Positions 17,870 to 27,180 of a stretch of 51,397 nt of DNA are shown one piece after another. This DNA comes from Polyangiaceae bacterium (GTDB lineage: Bacteria; Myxococcota_A; Polyangia; Polyangiales; Polyangiaceae). The DNA lies in the NCBI GenBank assembly GCA_020849655.1, contig JADLFU010000145.1, positions 1-51,397 on the forward strand, in the 5' to 3' direction. The notes below the pieces were generated by a model that saw nothing but the letters and a program-made list of their open reading frames with translations, made no database searches and was not told the DNA's origin. Both the position numbers and the translations under genes were made by a program. The first letter of the stretch is position 1, and each line of letters opens with the position of its first letter.

Positions 17870-18798
17870 TAGAACGCGAATGGGAGATCGAATTGCACGA
17901 ACCGCTCACCCGCCTTCTTCAGCGGATCGTCCACCGGCACGAAGTACGCGAGGCCGGGGCGCAAGAGGGCGCCCTTCGACACCGCCAGGTTGAGCCGGAT
18001 CCCGCCGCCCACCGTCGTGTTGTCCCGCGCGGCGGGGCTCGCCTTCACCGCGGCGGGGGTGGACAGCCACCGCTGGTGGTGCGCCTCGACCGACACCGTC
18101 ACGAGCGGGATCACCTGATAGCCCACGTGAACGGCGAAGGTGGAGTTCGTGCGCGAGGCGTCCTTGTCGACCGCGGCCCCCTTCACGCGGGTGAGCTGCA
18201 GCACCGTCGCGTCGGCCTGCGCGGTCAGGCCGTCCTTGATCCACGCGACGCCGACGCCCGCCGTGGTCGTCTGGTAGTTGGTGACGTAGAGCGCGTTGTC
18301 CATCCCCTGGCGCGCGGCGATCCCGGCGCCGAGCGCGGCGCGCGTCGCCTTCTGCGGCGAGTCTCCTCCTCCCGCGCCGACCGGCGCGGTCGCCCCGACG
18401 AACAAGGGCAGCCGCAGCCCCCTGGACAGCTCGGGCGTGAACAGCGCGAAGAGCAGCGGGTTCGTCACCGCCGAGCCCGAGGCGCCGGCGTCGGGCGTGT
18501 CCTTCACCCAGCCGACGCGCCCATAGAAGCCGAGATCCTGCAGCGAGGCGATGGGCTTGTACCCGGCGGTCAACACCGGCGCCATCGTCGCCGCCCCGTC
18601 GCGCGGCGCGTACGCGAGATCGAGCCGCGCGAGGTTCGGCGCGACCGCGGGGCGCAGCAGGTACGGCAAGGAGTACCTGGCCCGCTTCTCCGCGGGGCTC
18701 GGGCCGTCACCAGCGGCGACCGGGGCGTCGCCCGCGAGGGCGAGGGACTGCGGAGCGAGCGCGAGGAGCGCGGCGAGCGCGGCGGTGGTCGGTTGCAT
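17869..18798 (-). CDS. Probable outer-membrane beta-barrel protein, unknown function
   Basis: A 309-residue protein with a signal peptide cleaved near ALAGDAPVA. Alternating hydrophobic and polar strands fill the mature part (APVLTAGYKPIASLQDLG, SVEAHHQRWLSTP, GGGIRLNLAVSKGALLRPG). The sequence ends FVQFDLPFAF, a terminal aromatic as recognised by the BAM machinery. It looks like a small porin or transporter barrel; no specific family is recognised. It lies 44 bases downstream of the Crp-type regulator on the same strand and may be one of its targets. Confidence 0.7.
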   Translation of the reverse strand: MQPTTAALAALLALAPQSLALAGDAPVAAGDGPSPAEKRARYSLPYLLRPAVAPNLARLDLAYAPRDGAATMAPVLTAGYKPIASLQDLGFYGRVGWVKDTPDAGASGSAVTNPLLFALFTPELSRGLRLPLFVGATAPVGAGGGDSPQKATRAALGAGIAARQGMDNALYVTNYQTTTAGVGVAWIKDGLTAQADATVLQLTRVKGAAVDKDASRTNSTFAVHVGYQVIPLVTVSVEAHHQRWLSTPAAVKASPAARDNTTVGGGIRLNLAVSKGALLRPGLAYFVPVDDPLKKAGERFVQFDLPFAF

Positions 18799-18842
18799 GC
18801 CGCAGAGCTAAGGCCGCGCCCCGCGGGCGCGCATGTCACGCG

Positions 18843-19568
18843 TCATGCGGCGACGGTTCGCCCGTCGCCGGCCTCCGTCAGCAGCGCGCGCAGGCGCGCG
18901 AGATCGGGCAGGACGAAGCCCTGCCGCGACGTCGTCACGAGCCCGCGCTTCTGCCAGCGGCTCATGGTGCGGATGGCGCTCTCGGTCGTCGTGTCGGTGA
19001 AGGCCGCCAGCTCCGCGCGGGACAGCGCGACCGGGATCGACCAGCTGCCGTCCTCGAGCTGATCGCCGAACCGCTCGAGGAGGTGGAGGAAGAGCGTGAC
19101 GAGGCGGCGCTCGACCGGGCCCGCGCTCGCGACGCCGAGCCGCGCGTGCAGGGCGCGGGAGTGGTCCGTCAGGGCGCGGATCATCCCCTGCGCGACCGCG
19201 AGATCGCGCGCCGCGAGCTCGTGCACGAACGCGGCGTCGACGCAGGCGACGTGCGTCCCCTCGGCCGCGGCGAACGCCGTCACCGGGTACGATCCGTCGT
19301 CGCACACCGCGACGCTCCCCACCGTCTCCCTCGGCCCGAACAGCGCGACGGCCGTCCCGCACTCCTTGCCCTCGCGCTCCAGGCGCACGAGCCCGTTCAT
19401 CACCACGCCGAGCCACAGCGCGCGCTCCCCCGCGGCGAAGATCTGCTCCCCGCGCGCGTACCGATGCTGCACCGTCTGCGCGGCGATCCGATCGAGCAAC
19501 GCAGAATCTACACCGGAGAAGGCCCGCGAGACGGCGAGCGCGGCGAGCAGAGAGGGGTTCCGAACCAT
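18843..19568 (-). CDS. Crp/Fnr-family transcriptional regulator
   Basis: A 241-residue protein. A cyclic-nucleotide-binding-type barrel spans about 15-125 (RYARGEQIFAAGERALWLGVVMNGLVRLEREG), then a long dimer helix and a Crp-type helix-turn-helix at about 185-215 (LSRAELAAFTDTTTESAIRTMSRWQKRGL). The cAMP pocket motif of E. coli Crp (GE..R..S/T) is not conserved (VGSVAVCDDGSYPVTAF), and there is no N-terminal Cys cluster as in Fnr. The signal is therefore unknown. It follows the aldo/keto reductase gene by 32 bases and probably shares its transcript. Confidence 0.88.
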   Translation of the reverse strand: MVRNPSLLAALAVSRAFSGVDSALLDRIAAQTVQHRYARGEQIFAAGERALWLGVVMNGLVRLEREGKECGTAVALFGPRETVGSVAVCDDGSYPVTAFAAAEGTHVACVDAAFVHELAARDLAVAQGMIRALTDHSRALHARLGVASAGPVERRLVTLFLHLLERFGDQLEDGSWSIPVALSRAELAAFTDTTTESAIRTMSRWQKRGLVTTSRQGFVLPDLARLRALLTEAGDGRTVAA

Positions 19569-19600
19569 CGGGGCCGCAGGAGAGCACGTCGCGTGCCGCG

Positions 19601-20635
19601 TCAACGCCTGTGATCGTCGATCCTGTCGTACGTGCCCCCGTACGCGACGCCGCGAATCTGCCCGCTCGCGAGGAAATCGTGCGGGAACCCCCGCGGCGCG
19701 CGGCTCACCGCGTCGAGCCGGGAGAGCTGCTCCGCGGTCAACGTGACGTCGCGCGCGCCGAGGTTGTCGACGAGCTGCTCGTGCGTGCGCGCGCCCACGA
19801 TGGGCACCACGCACGGGAACATCTGCCGCGTCCACGCGATGGCCACCTGCGACGACGTCGCGCCGAGCTGCTCCGCGACGGCCGCGACCTCCGCCGCGAT
19901 CGCGAAGTTCTTCTCGGTGAGGCTGCCCGCCGTCCAGCTCGCGCGGCGCGTGTCGTCGGGCGCCTTGCCGCCGGCGTACTTGCCGGTGAGGAACCCCGCG
20001 CCGAGCACGCCCCACGGCGTCACGCCGAGGTCGAACGCCCGCGCCATCGGGAGCAGATCGCGCTCCGCGTCGCGATCGATGAGGCTCCACCGGATCTGCA
20101 GGCCGACGAACCGGCTCCAGCCCCGCAGCTCCGCGAGCGTGTTCGCGTGCGCGACCACCCACGCCGGCGCGTCGCTGATCCCGACGTAGAGCACCTTGCC
20201 GCTCCGCACGAGATCGTCGAGCGCGCGCATCGTCTCGTCGACGGGCGTCATCGGATCGTGGAGGTGCACCCAGTACAGATCGACGTAGTCGGTGCCGAGG
20301 CGCCGCAGGCTCTGCTCGACGGACTGCACCATGTTCTTCCGGTGGTTGCCGCCGGCGTTCGGGTCTCCCGGGCGCGTGGAGATCGAGTACTTCGTCGCGA
20401 CGACGAGGCGCGCGCGCTCGCCCGCGATGAGCTCGCCGAGGATCCGCTCGGCCGAGCCGTTCGTGTAGTTGATCGCGGTGTCGAGGAGGTTGCCGCCCTG
20501 CTCGACGAACGTGTCGAACTGGCGCTTGCTCTCCTCGCGCGAGGCCCCGAACCCCCACTCCTCGCCGAACGTCATCGTGCCGAGCGCGAGCTCGGAGACC
20601 CGCAGGCCCGATCGGCCGAGCAGCTTGTAGCGCAT
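19601..20635 (-). CDS. Aldo/keto reductase
   Basis: An NADP(H)-dependent carbonyl reductase with a TIM barrel. The catalytic tetrad is complete: Asp52 and Tyr57 (LLDTAINYTNG), Lys82 (VVATKYS) and His124 (DLYWVHLHD). C-terminal cofactor-binding blocks are VVPIVGARTHEQLVDN and the preceding VAIAWTRQ. The 344-residue length and the motif LGTMTFGEEWGFGAS resemble the YghZ/Tas/AKR11-12 branch. The physiological substrate cannot be predicted. It is the first gene of a group continuing with the Crp-type regulator and the barrel protein, and it is divergent from era. Confidence 0.92.
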   Translation of the reverse strand: MRYKLLGRSGLRVSELALGTMTFGEEWGFGASREESKRQFDTFVEQGGNLLDTAINYTNGSAERILGELIAGERARLVVATKYSISTRPGDPNAGGNHRKNMVQSVEQSLRRLGTDYVDLYWVHLHDPMTPVDETMRALDDLVRSGKVLYVGISDAPAWVVAHANTLAELRGWSRFVGLQIRWSLIDRDAERDLLPMARAFDLGVTPWGVLGAGFLTGKYAGGKAPDDTRRASWTAGSLTEKNFAIAAEVAAVAEQLGATSSQVAIAWTRQMFPCVVPIVGARTHEQLVDNLGARDVTLTAEQLSRLDAVSRAPRGFPHDFLASGQIRGVAYGGTYDRIDDHRR

Positions 20636-20722
20636 CCGCCCCGCCTAACGCGGCGACCGAGCGGCGGCCACCCGCGCGACGAGCGATGGCAAAGGGCGCC
20701 GATCCAGAGTAAGGGCGCGCCG

Positions 20723-21670
20723 ATGCCGCGCGCGAACCAGCCCGACGAAGCGCCGTCGCCCGTCCGGCGCGCCGGCACCGTGGCGCTCGTCGGCCGCCCG
20801 AACGTCGGCAAGTCGACGCTGATGAACGCGCTGCTCGGCGAGGCGCTGTCGATCGTGTCGCCGACCGCGCAGACGACGCGCCACCGCATCCTCGGCGTGC
20901 TCCGTCACGGCGACGCGCAGCTCGGGCTGCTCGACACGCCGGGCCTGCACGCGCCGAAGACCCGCCTCGGCAAGGCGATGAACCACGCGGCCGAGGGCGC
21001 GGCCGGAGACGCCGACGTCGTCGTGTTCGTGACGGATCCGCCGAAGACCGATCCGCTCCGCGCGCACCCCGACGACCTGCGCTGGCTCGCGTCGCTCGGC
21101 GCGGCGCGCGTCGTGCTCGCCGTCAACAAGGTCGACAAGGTGCGCCCGCGCGAGCGCCTGCTGCCGCTGCTCGCCGAGCTCGGCGAGGTGGCGGGCGTCG
21201 ACGCGTTCGTGCCCATCTCCGCGGAGCGACGGAGCGGACTCGACCGCCTGCTCGCCGAGGTGTGCGAGCGGCTGCCCGAGGGCCCCGCGCTGTGGGAGGA
21301 CGACGCGCTCACCGATCGCCCCGTGAAGTTCTGGGTCGCCGAGTACGTGCGCGGCGCGGTGCTCGAGGTCGCCCGCCAGGAGGTGCCGCACGCGACCGCC
21401 GTCAGCGTCGAGCGCTACGACGAGAGCGGCAAGATGCCGCGCATCTTCGCCACCATCCACGTCGAGCGCGAGGGCCAGAAGGTCATCCTCGTCGGCAAGG
21501 GCGGCGCGGGGATCAAGCGCATCGGGACGCGCGCGCGCGAGCGCATCGAGCAGCTGCTCGGCCACCGGGTGCACCTCGAGCTGTTCGTGCGCGAGACGCC
21601 GGGCTGGGTCGAGAACGCGTCGATGCTCGTCGAGCTCGGCTACGAAGAGACCTCGCGAGACAAACCGTGA
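20723..21670 (+). CDS. era: GTPase Era, 30S ribosome maturation factor
   Basis: A GTPase that binds the 3' end of 16S rRNA during small-subunit assembly. G1 is GRPNVGKST (about 24-32), G3 LLDTPG, and G4 NKVDK. The KH domain at the C-terminus contains VILVGKGGAGIKRIGTRARERIE. The 315-residue length is normal. A weak AAGGG (20711-20715) sits 7 bases before the ATG. Its stop overlaps the start of der by four bases. A run of GTP-fold residues marks it as fully intact. Confidence 0.97.
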   Translation: MPRANQPDEAPSPVRRAGTVALVGRPNVGKSTLMNALLGEALSIVSPTAQTTRHRILGVLRHGDAQLGLLDTPGLHAPKTRLGKAMNHAAEGAAGDADVVVFVTDPPKTDPLRAHPDDLRWLASLGAARVVLAVNKVDKVRPRERLLPLLAELGEVAGVDAFVPISAERRSGLDRLLAEVCERLPEGPALWEDDALTDRPVKFWVAEYVRGAVLEVARQEVPHATAVSVERYDESGKMPRIFATIHVEREGQKVILVGKGGAGIKRIGTRARERIEQLLGHRVHLELFVRETPGWVENASMLVELGYEETSRDKP

Positions 21671-23106
21671 CCAAGCACCGATCCGTCCGAAGCGCGCCCG
21701 AGTTCCCCGCCGGCTCCGCCCTGCGAGGCCCGCGCGCGCTCGTCGCGGTCGTCGGCCGCCCCAACGTCGGCAAGAGCACGCTCTTCAACCGCCTGACGGG
21801 CTCCTCCGCCGCGATCGTCCACGACGAGCCGGGCGTCACCCGCGACCGCCACTACGCCGACGCGTTCGTCGGCGCCCGGCCGTACACCCTCGTCGACACC
21901 GGCGGGTTCGACCCCGAGAGCGACGATCCGATGAAGGCCGGCATCGCGCGCCAGGTCGAGGTCGCCGTGCTCGAGGCCGACGTCGTCGTCTGCGTGCTCG
22001 ACGCGACGAGCGGCCTCGTCGACGCCGATCGACGCGCCGTGAAGCTGCTCCGCAAGAGCAACAAACCTGTCATCTACGTCGCGAACAAGAGCGACTCCGC
22101 GCTCGTGGAGGCCGAGGCCCAGGATCTGTACCGCCTCGGCGTCGAGCGCATCATCGGCGTCTCCGCGCTGCACGGCCGCGGCATGCACGAGCTCGACGCC
22201 GCCATCGAGCGCGCGCTGCCGCCCGAGGCGCCGTTCGACGGCCCCGAGCCCGCGGACGACCTCGTGCGCGTCGCGATCATCGGCAAGCCGAACGCGGGCA
22301 AGTCGTCGCTCGTCAACCGCCTCGCGGGCGCCGAGCGCGTGCTCGTCGACGACCGCCCCGGCACCACGCGAGACGCCATCGACACCCTGGTCGAGCTCGA
22401 CGGCCGCAGGTACGTGCTCGTCGACACCGCGGGCATCCGCCGGAAGTCCAAGGTCACGAAGGAGGGCAGCGTCGTCGAGGCCGTGAGCGTGCTGCACGCC
22501 GTCCGCGCGATGGAGCGCTGCGACGTCGTCGTGCTGATGTGCGACGCGGCCGAGGGCGTCGCCGAGCAGGACGCGAAGATCCTCGGGCTCGCCGTCGACC
22601 GCGGGCGCGCCGTCGTCATCGCCCTCAACAAGACCGATCTGCTCGACAAGGACGGCCGCAAGCGCGCCGAGGAGCAGGCGAAGGACAAGCTCACGTTCGC
22701 GCCGTACGCGCCCATCCACGCGCTCAGCGTCGGGAAGAACCGCGGGGTCAAGGGGCTGCTCGAGCTCGTGACCAAGGTGCACGACGGCTACGTGCAGCGC
22801 GTCTCGACGGGCCAGCTGAACACCTTCTTCGAGGACGTGCTGAAGACCCACCCGCCGCCGACGCAGGGCGGCAAGGCGCCGCGGTTCTACTTCATCACCC
22901 AGGCCGAGACGCGCCCGCCGCTCTTCGTCGTGATGACGAACGCGCCCGAGTCGATCCACTGGAGCTACCACCGCTACGTGGCGAACCAGCTCCGCAAGCG
23001 CTTCGGGTTCGTCGGCGTGCCGATCCGCATCCGCTACAAGGCGCGCCGCAAGGCGTGGCGCGGCAAGGACGGCCCCGACGTCGAGCTCTCCGACAAGACG
23101 TCGTGA
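21667..23106 (+). CDS. der: GTPase Der (EngA), 50S ribosome assembly factor
   Basis: A double-GTPase of large-subunit assembly. Two G domains follow in tandem: G1 GRPNVGKST with G3 DTGG and G4 NKSD, then G1 GKPNAGKSS with G3 DTAG and G4 NKTD, then a C-terminal KH-like domain ending RYKARRKAWRGKDG. It is 479 residues long. The GTG start overlaps the era stop (GTGA), so translation of the two ribosome-assembly GTPases is likely coupled. In many bacteria era and der are not adjacent, so this pairing is notable. Confidence 0.96.
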   Translation: MTKHRSVRSAPEFPAGSALRGPRALVAVVGRPNVGKSTLFNRLTGSSAAIVHDEPGVTRDRHYADAFVGARPYTLVDTGGFDPESDDPMKAGIARQVEVAVLEADVVVCVLDATSGLVDADRRAVKLLRKSNKPVIYVANKSDSALVEAEAQDLYRLGVERIIGVSALHGRGMHELDAAIERALPPEAPFDGPEPADDLVRVAIIGKPNAGKSSLVNRLAGAERVLVDDRPGTTRDAIDTLVELDGRRYVLVDTAGIRRKSKVTKEGSVVEAVSVLHAVRAMERCDVVVLMCDAAEGVAEQDAKILGLAVDRGRAVVIALNKTDLLDKDGRKRAEEQAKDKLTFAPYAPIHALSVGKNRGVKGLLELVTKVHDGYVQRVSTGQLNTFFEDVLKTHPPPTQGGKAPRFYFITQAETRPPLFVVMTNAPESIHWSYHRYVANQLRKRFGFVGVPIRIRYKARRKAWRGKDGPDVELSDKTS

Positions 23107-23385
23107 GCGCAGGGGGTGAATCCTTGAACATGGATTTCGGGAGCCCAAGGAGCGAGTGTCGGAGTCCGACGCGGAATTCGAGCCGAATTGGGCTGAAATC
23201 CGCGCGCAGGCGTGGCCGCGCCACGTCGAGCACGGTTTCACCCAAGGCGGCCGAAGGACGCAAGGAATCCGGCGCTCGCGACGCCGGGATCCCGAAAGCC
23301 ATGTTGAACGGATGTCCCGTTTCCGTTGACGGCCTCTGATTCGGGTTGATAGCGTCCGCTCTCGCACGACGAGGAGCCTGGCACG
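23107..23385. other. Structured intergenic region after der
   Basis: A 279-base gap with lower GC than the neighbouring genes and several small perfect inverted repeats: GTCGGA-g-TCCGAC (23158-23170) and AATTCG-agc-CGAATT (23175-23189). Open frames cross it, but I recognise none of them. It may hold the der 3' untranslated region, a small structured RNA or a decayed repeat element; the right end holds the promoter of the next operon. Confidence 0.4.
23326..23355 (+). promoter_or_regulatory. Candidate promoter of the envelope lipoprotein operon
   Basis: TTGACG (23326-23331) and TAGCGT (23350-23355) are 18 bases apart. They are followed by GAGGAG (23371-23376), nine bases before the GTG at 23386. 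The -35 box is close to consensus and the -10 box is weak. Confidence 0.4.
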
Positions 23386-23705
23386 GTGAAACACGATCGC
23401 AGCATCGGGAGCTGTCTCGCAGGCTTGGCGCTGACCGCCACGCTCGTCACGTCCACTGGATGCGGGGGCACGCTGTACGCGGTCTCCGCGAGCTCCGCGA
23501 GCTCCAAGGTCGAGGAGGCGAAGGCCGTCGGCGCCGAGCAGCTCGCGCCGTACGAGTACTACCTCGCGGTCGAGCACCTGAAGAAGGCGTCCGAGGAGGC
23601 CTCCCAGGCCGACTACGGCGACGCGGAGGAGCTCGCGTCGGACGCGGAGAAGTTCGCCGACAAGGCCATCCGCCTCGCGCGTGACGCGCACAAGGGGGCG
23701 GGACG

Positions 23706-23709
<4 letters not shown>
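23386..23709 (+). CDS. DUF4398-like small lipoprotein
   Basis: A 107-residue protein with a signal peptide ending in the lipobox TSTGC (Cys26). The mature part is helical, with the pattern KVEEAKAVGAEQLAPYEYYLAVEHLKKASEEA typical of DUF4398 proteins, which pair with OmpA-family proteins in many envelopes. The GTG start is supported by GAGGAG nine bases upstream. Its stop overlaps the ATG of the OmpA-type gene (ATGA), so the two products probably work together at the outer membrane. DUF4398 membership is a judgement from sequence pattern. Confidence 0.75.
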
Positions 23710-24806
<1,097 letters not shown>

Positions 24807-24818
24807 GCGACGCCCGGG

Positions 24819-24840
24819 CGGCGCGGGGCTGACCGCGCCG
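24819..24840 (+). terminator. Hairpin downstream of the OmpA-type gene
   Basis: CGGCGCGG (24819-24826) and CCGCGCCG (24833-24840) form a perfect 8-bp stem with a 6-base loop, 12 bases after the stop. A second alternating-GC hairpin (24847-24856 with 24868-24877) follows. There is no T-tract. Confidence 0.5.
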
Positions 24841-24892
24841 TCCTGTCGCGCGCGCGTGGTGAGCGGGCGCGCGCGCTGCTACGGTTCCCCGG

Positions 24893-25618
24893 ATGGAGCT
24901 GAGCGGGGTGCTGCGCGCGCTGGAGATCGCGGGTCTGTCGGGCATCCGCCCCTCGTGGGTGCTCGCGGCGACGGCGGCGGCGGGCGCGCTCGGGTACGTG
25001 GTGTTCCCGAGCGGCCTCGAGTGGCTCGCGTCGTGGCCGGGGGCGGGCGCGCTCCTGCTCTTCGCGATCATCGAGCACTTCGCCGAGCGCGACACGGACA
25101 TGCTGCAGATCTTCGGCGCGGTGCAGCTGGGGCTCTCCGCGACCGCGGCCGTGGTGTCGACCGGCGCGCTCGCGCGGGCCGAGCGCGAGCTGTCGCACGG
25201 GGTGCCGCTCTGGGCCGTGCAGGCCGGCGCGGTCGTCATCGCGCTCGCGACGATCGGCGTGCGGCGCCAGCTGAAGCTGAAGCTCCTGCAGCTCTCGGCC
25301 AACGCCGTCAGCCCGTCTCGGTGGATCGCGCGCGCGGAGGAGGGCGGGCTCGTCGCGGGAGGCGGGCTGATGCTGCTGTCGCCCGTCATCCTCGCGGGGA
25401 TCTTCGTCGCGCTCCTGCTCGGCGGCGTCGGCCTCGTGCTCGCGTACAAGGAGCTCGATCGCGCGCGGCGGCGCCCGTGCCCGTCGTGCGGCGCGCTCGC
25501 GCGCAAGGAGGCCCAGCGGTGCCCGAGCTGCGCGGCGGCGCTCGAGCCCGAGGAGGTGCTGGAGCTCCCGACGCGGCTCTCCGAGCGCATCGGCGCCCTC
25601 GCCGAGCGCGCCGCTTGA
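24893..25618 (+). CDS. Membrane protein with C-terminal zinc ribbon (DUF4126-like)
   Basis: A 241-residue protein with about four or five membrane segments between residues 15 and 190. The opening ALEIAGLSGIRPSWVLAA, and the helix with IIEHFAERDTDMLQIFGAV, resemble DUF4126 membrane proteins. The soluble tail (about 197-240) holds two CxxC pairs (RPCPSCGALARKEAQRCPSC), a zinc-ribbon that could bind protein or nucleic acid at the membrane face. The function is unknown. It stands alone between two terminator-like hairpins and the barrel gene at 25672. Confidence 0.7.
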   Translation: MELSGVLRALEIAGLSGIRPSWVLAATAAAGALGYVVFPSGLEWLASWPGAGALLLFAIIEHFAERDTDMLQIFGAVQLGLSATAAVVSTGALARAERELSHGVPLWAVQAGAVVIALATIGVRRQLKLKLLQLSANAVSPSRWIARAEEGGLVAGGGLMLLSPVILAGIFVALLLGGVGLVLAYKELDRARRRPCPSCGALARKEAQRCPSCAAALEPEEVLELPTRLSERIGALAERAA

Positions 25619-25671
25619 GCCGCGCCGCGCCCTTGTGAACGAAGCCTGGTCGTGTAGCGTGCGTCCCACCG

Positions 25672-27180
25672 ATGAGGACGCGCGGCGGGCGTTGGCTGTG
25701 GGTGGGGCTCGCGGCGGCCTCGACGGCAGCGCACGCGCAGAGCTACCGCGACGTGCCTCTCGGGGGGCGGACCGCGACGATGGGCGGCGCGGCGACGGCG
25801 GCGGGCAACGACTCCGCGATGCCGTACCTCAACCCGGCCGGCATGGCGGGGGTGCCCGGCGACGTCTTCGGGCTGTCGGCCACGGTGTACGGTGTCACGC
25901 GGCGAACGCTGAGAGGCGTCTTTTTCCCGGGCGGGTTCGACACCTCGGCGTACGGGCGGTACGAGCCCGGCCGCGAGTCGTTCGCCACGAACGACACCTT
26001 CGAGCTGCCGAGCTCGGCGATGTACTTTCGCCACCTGTCCGCCGACGACGCGCCGGTCCGCCACAAGCTCGGGGTCTCGCTCGTCATCCCGACGGCGGAG
26101 CGGATGTCGTACTCGGGGAACACGACGGGCGCGTTCCCTGACGTCGCGGGGCGGCTGTCGCTGTCGCAGGCGGTCTCGCGCTCGATGACCGACTACTGGC
26201 TGGGGCCGTCGTACGCGGTCGCGGTGGGTGACCGCCTGAGGGTCGGGGTGTCGCTGTTCGCGATCTACCGGACCGAGTTCGCGACGCAGTCCCAGGACAA
26301 CGCGATCCAGCTGTTCTCCGGCTCGGGGATCGTCACGGGGGCTTCCACGCTGACCCGCGAGGACCGCGGCTGGGGGGCGGCCCTCGTGGTCGGGGCGCAG
26401 GCGGAGATCGCGCGCAACGTCTGGGTCGGCTTCGGCGCCGCGACGCCGTCGCTCCCCATCGACGGGAGCAGCGTCGGGAGCGCGTCGGGGCGCGTGTTCG
26501 CCGACTCGACGACGACGCACATCGGCACCACGCGCGCGGCGGAATACTCGTTCCGCACGCCGCTGCGGCTGAACGCAGGCGCCGCGTACGAGGATCGCCG
26601 CCGGCTGACGATCGCCGCGGACGTGCAGTACTACGCCCCCGTCACGCAGGCCGAGCGCAGCCGCGGCGCCGGGCGCGTCGAGACGTCGTTCCCCGGCGAC
26701 ATCGCGCGGAGCGTGGTCGTCCCGATCGACGATCAGCGAGGCACGACGGCGGTCATCGCCGCGTCCGTCGGCGGCGAGGTCTGCGTCACCGACGCCGTCG
26801 CGCTGCGCGTCGGCGTGTTCACCGACCAGTCGCCGCGCAAGGCGCTCGGCTCCGCTGCGATCGATCTGTGGCAGACGCGCGCCAACAGGAGGGGCCTGTC
26901 CGCCGGCGTGGGCGTGCGGCTCGGCAGCTTCGACACCACGCTGGGCGGGCAGTACGTGCGCGGAGAAGGGACGTATGGCGCTCAGAACTTCCTCGGCAAG
27001 GGCGCGTCCTTCGACCAGCCGACCGTGCCGCGCTCGTACCGCGAGGACACCGTGATGCTGCTGCTCTCCGGCGCGGTGACCCGCGATGAGGCGCGGCGCC
27101 AGATCGAGGCCGCGGCGCCGATCGGCGGGCCCTCGGGGAGCGTCGAGCTCGCCCCCGGCGGCGCGGGAGGAGCACGATGA
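25672..27180 (+). CDS. FadL/OmpP1-like outer-membrane protein
   Basis: A 502-residue protein with a signal peptide cleaved near AHA-QSYRD. The start of the mature part (LGGRTATMGGAATAAGNDSAMPYLNPAGMAG) has the NPAG motif that marks the hatch of FadL-type barrels, which take up long-chain hydrophobic molecules. Amphipathic strands follow throughout (VALRVGVFTDQSP, GLSAGVGVRLGSFDTTLGG). The last 40 residues are Glu/Ala/Gly-rich and do not end in a barrel strand, so the C-terminus may be a periplasmic tail. Its stop overlaps the next lipoprotein gene (ATGA). Confidence 0.75.
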   Translation: MRTRGGRWLWVGLAAASTAAHAQSYRDVPLGGRTATMGGAATAAGNDSAMPYLNPAGMAGVPGDVFGLSATVYGVTRRTLRGVFFPGGFDTSAYGRYEPGRESFATNDTFELPSSAMYFRHLSADDAPVRHKLGVSLVIPTAERMSYSGNTTGAFPDVAGRLSLSQAVSRSMTDYWLGPSYAVAVGDRLRVGVSLFAIYRTEFATQSQDNAIQLFSGSGIVTGASTLTREDRGWGAALVVGAQAEIARNVWVGFGAATPSLPIDGSSVGSASGRVFADSTTTHIGTTRAAEYSFRTPLRLNAGAAYEDRRRLTIAADVQYYAPVTQAERSRGAGRVETSFPGDIARSVVVPIDDQRGTTAVIAASVGGEVCVTDAVALRVGVFTDQSPRKALGSAAIDLWQTRANRRGLSAGVGVRLGSFDTTLGGQYVRGEGTYGAQNFLGKGASFDQPTVPRSYREDTVMLLLSGAVTRDEARRQIEAAAPIGGPSGSVELAPGGAGGAR

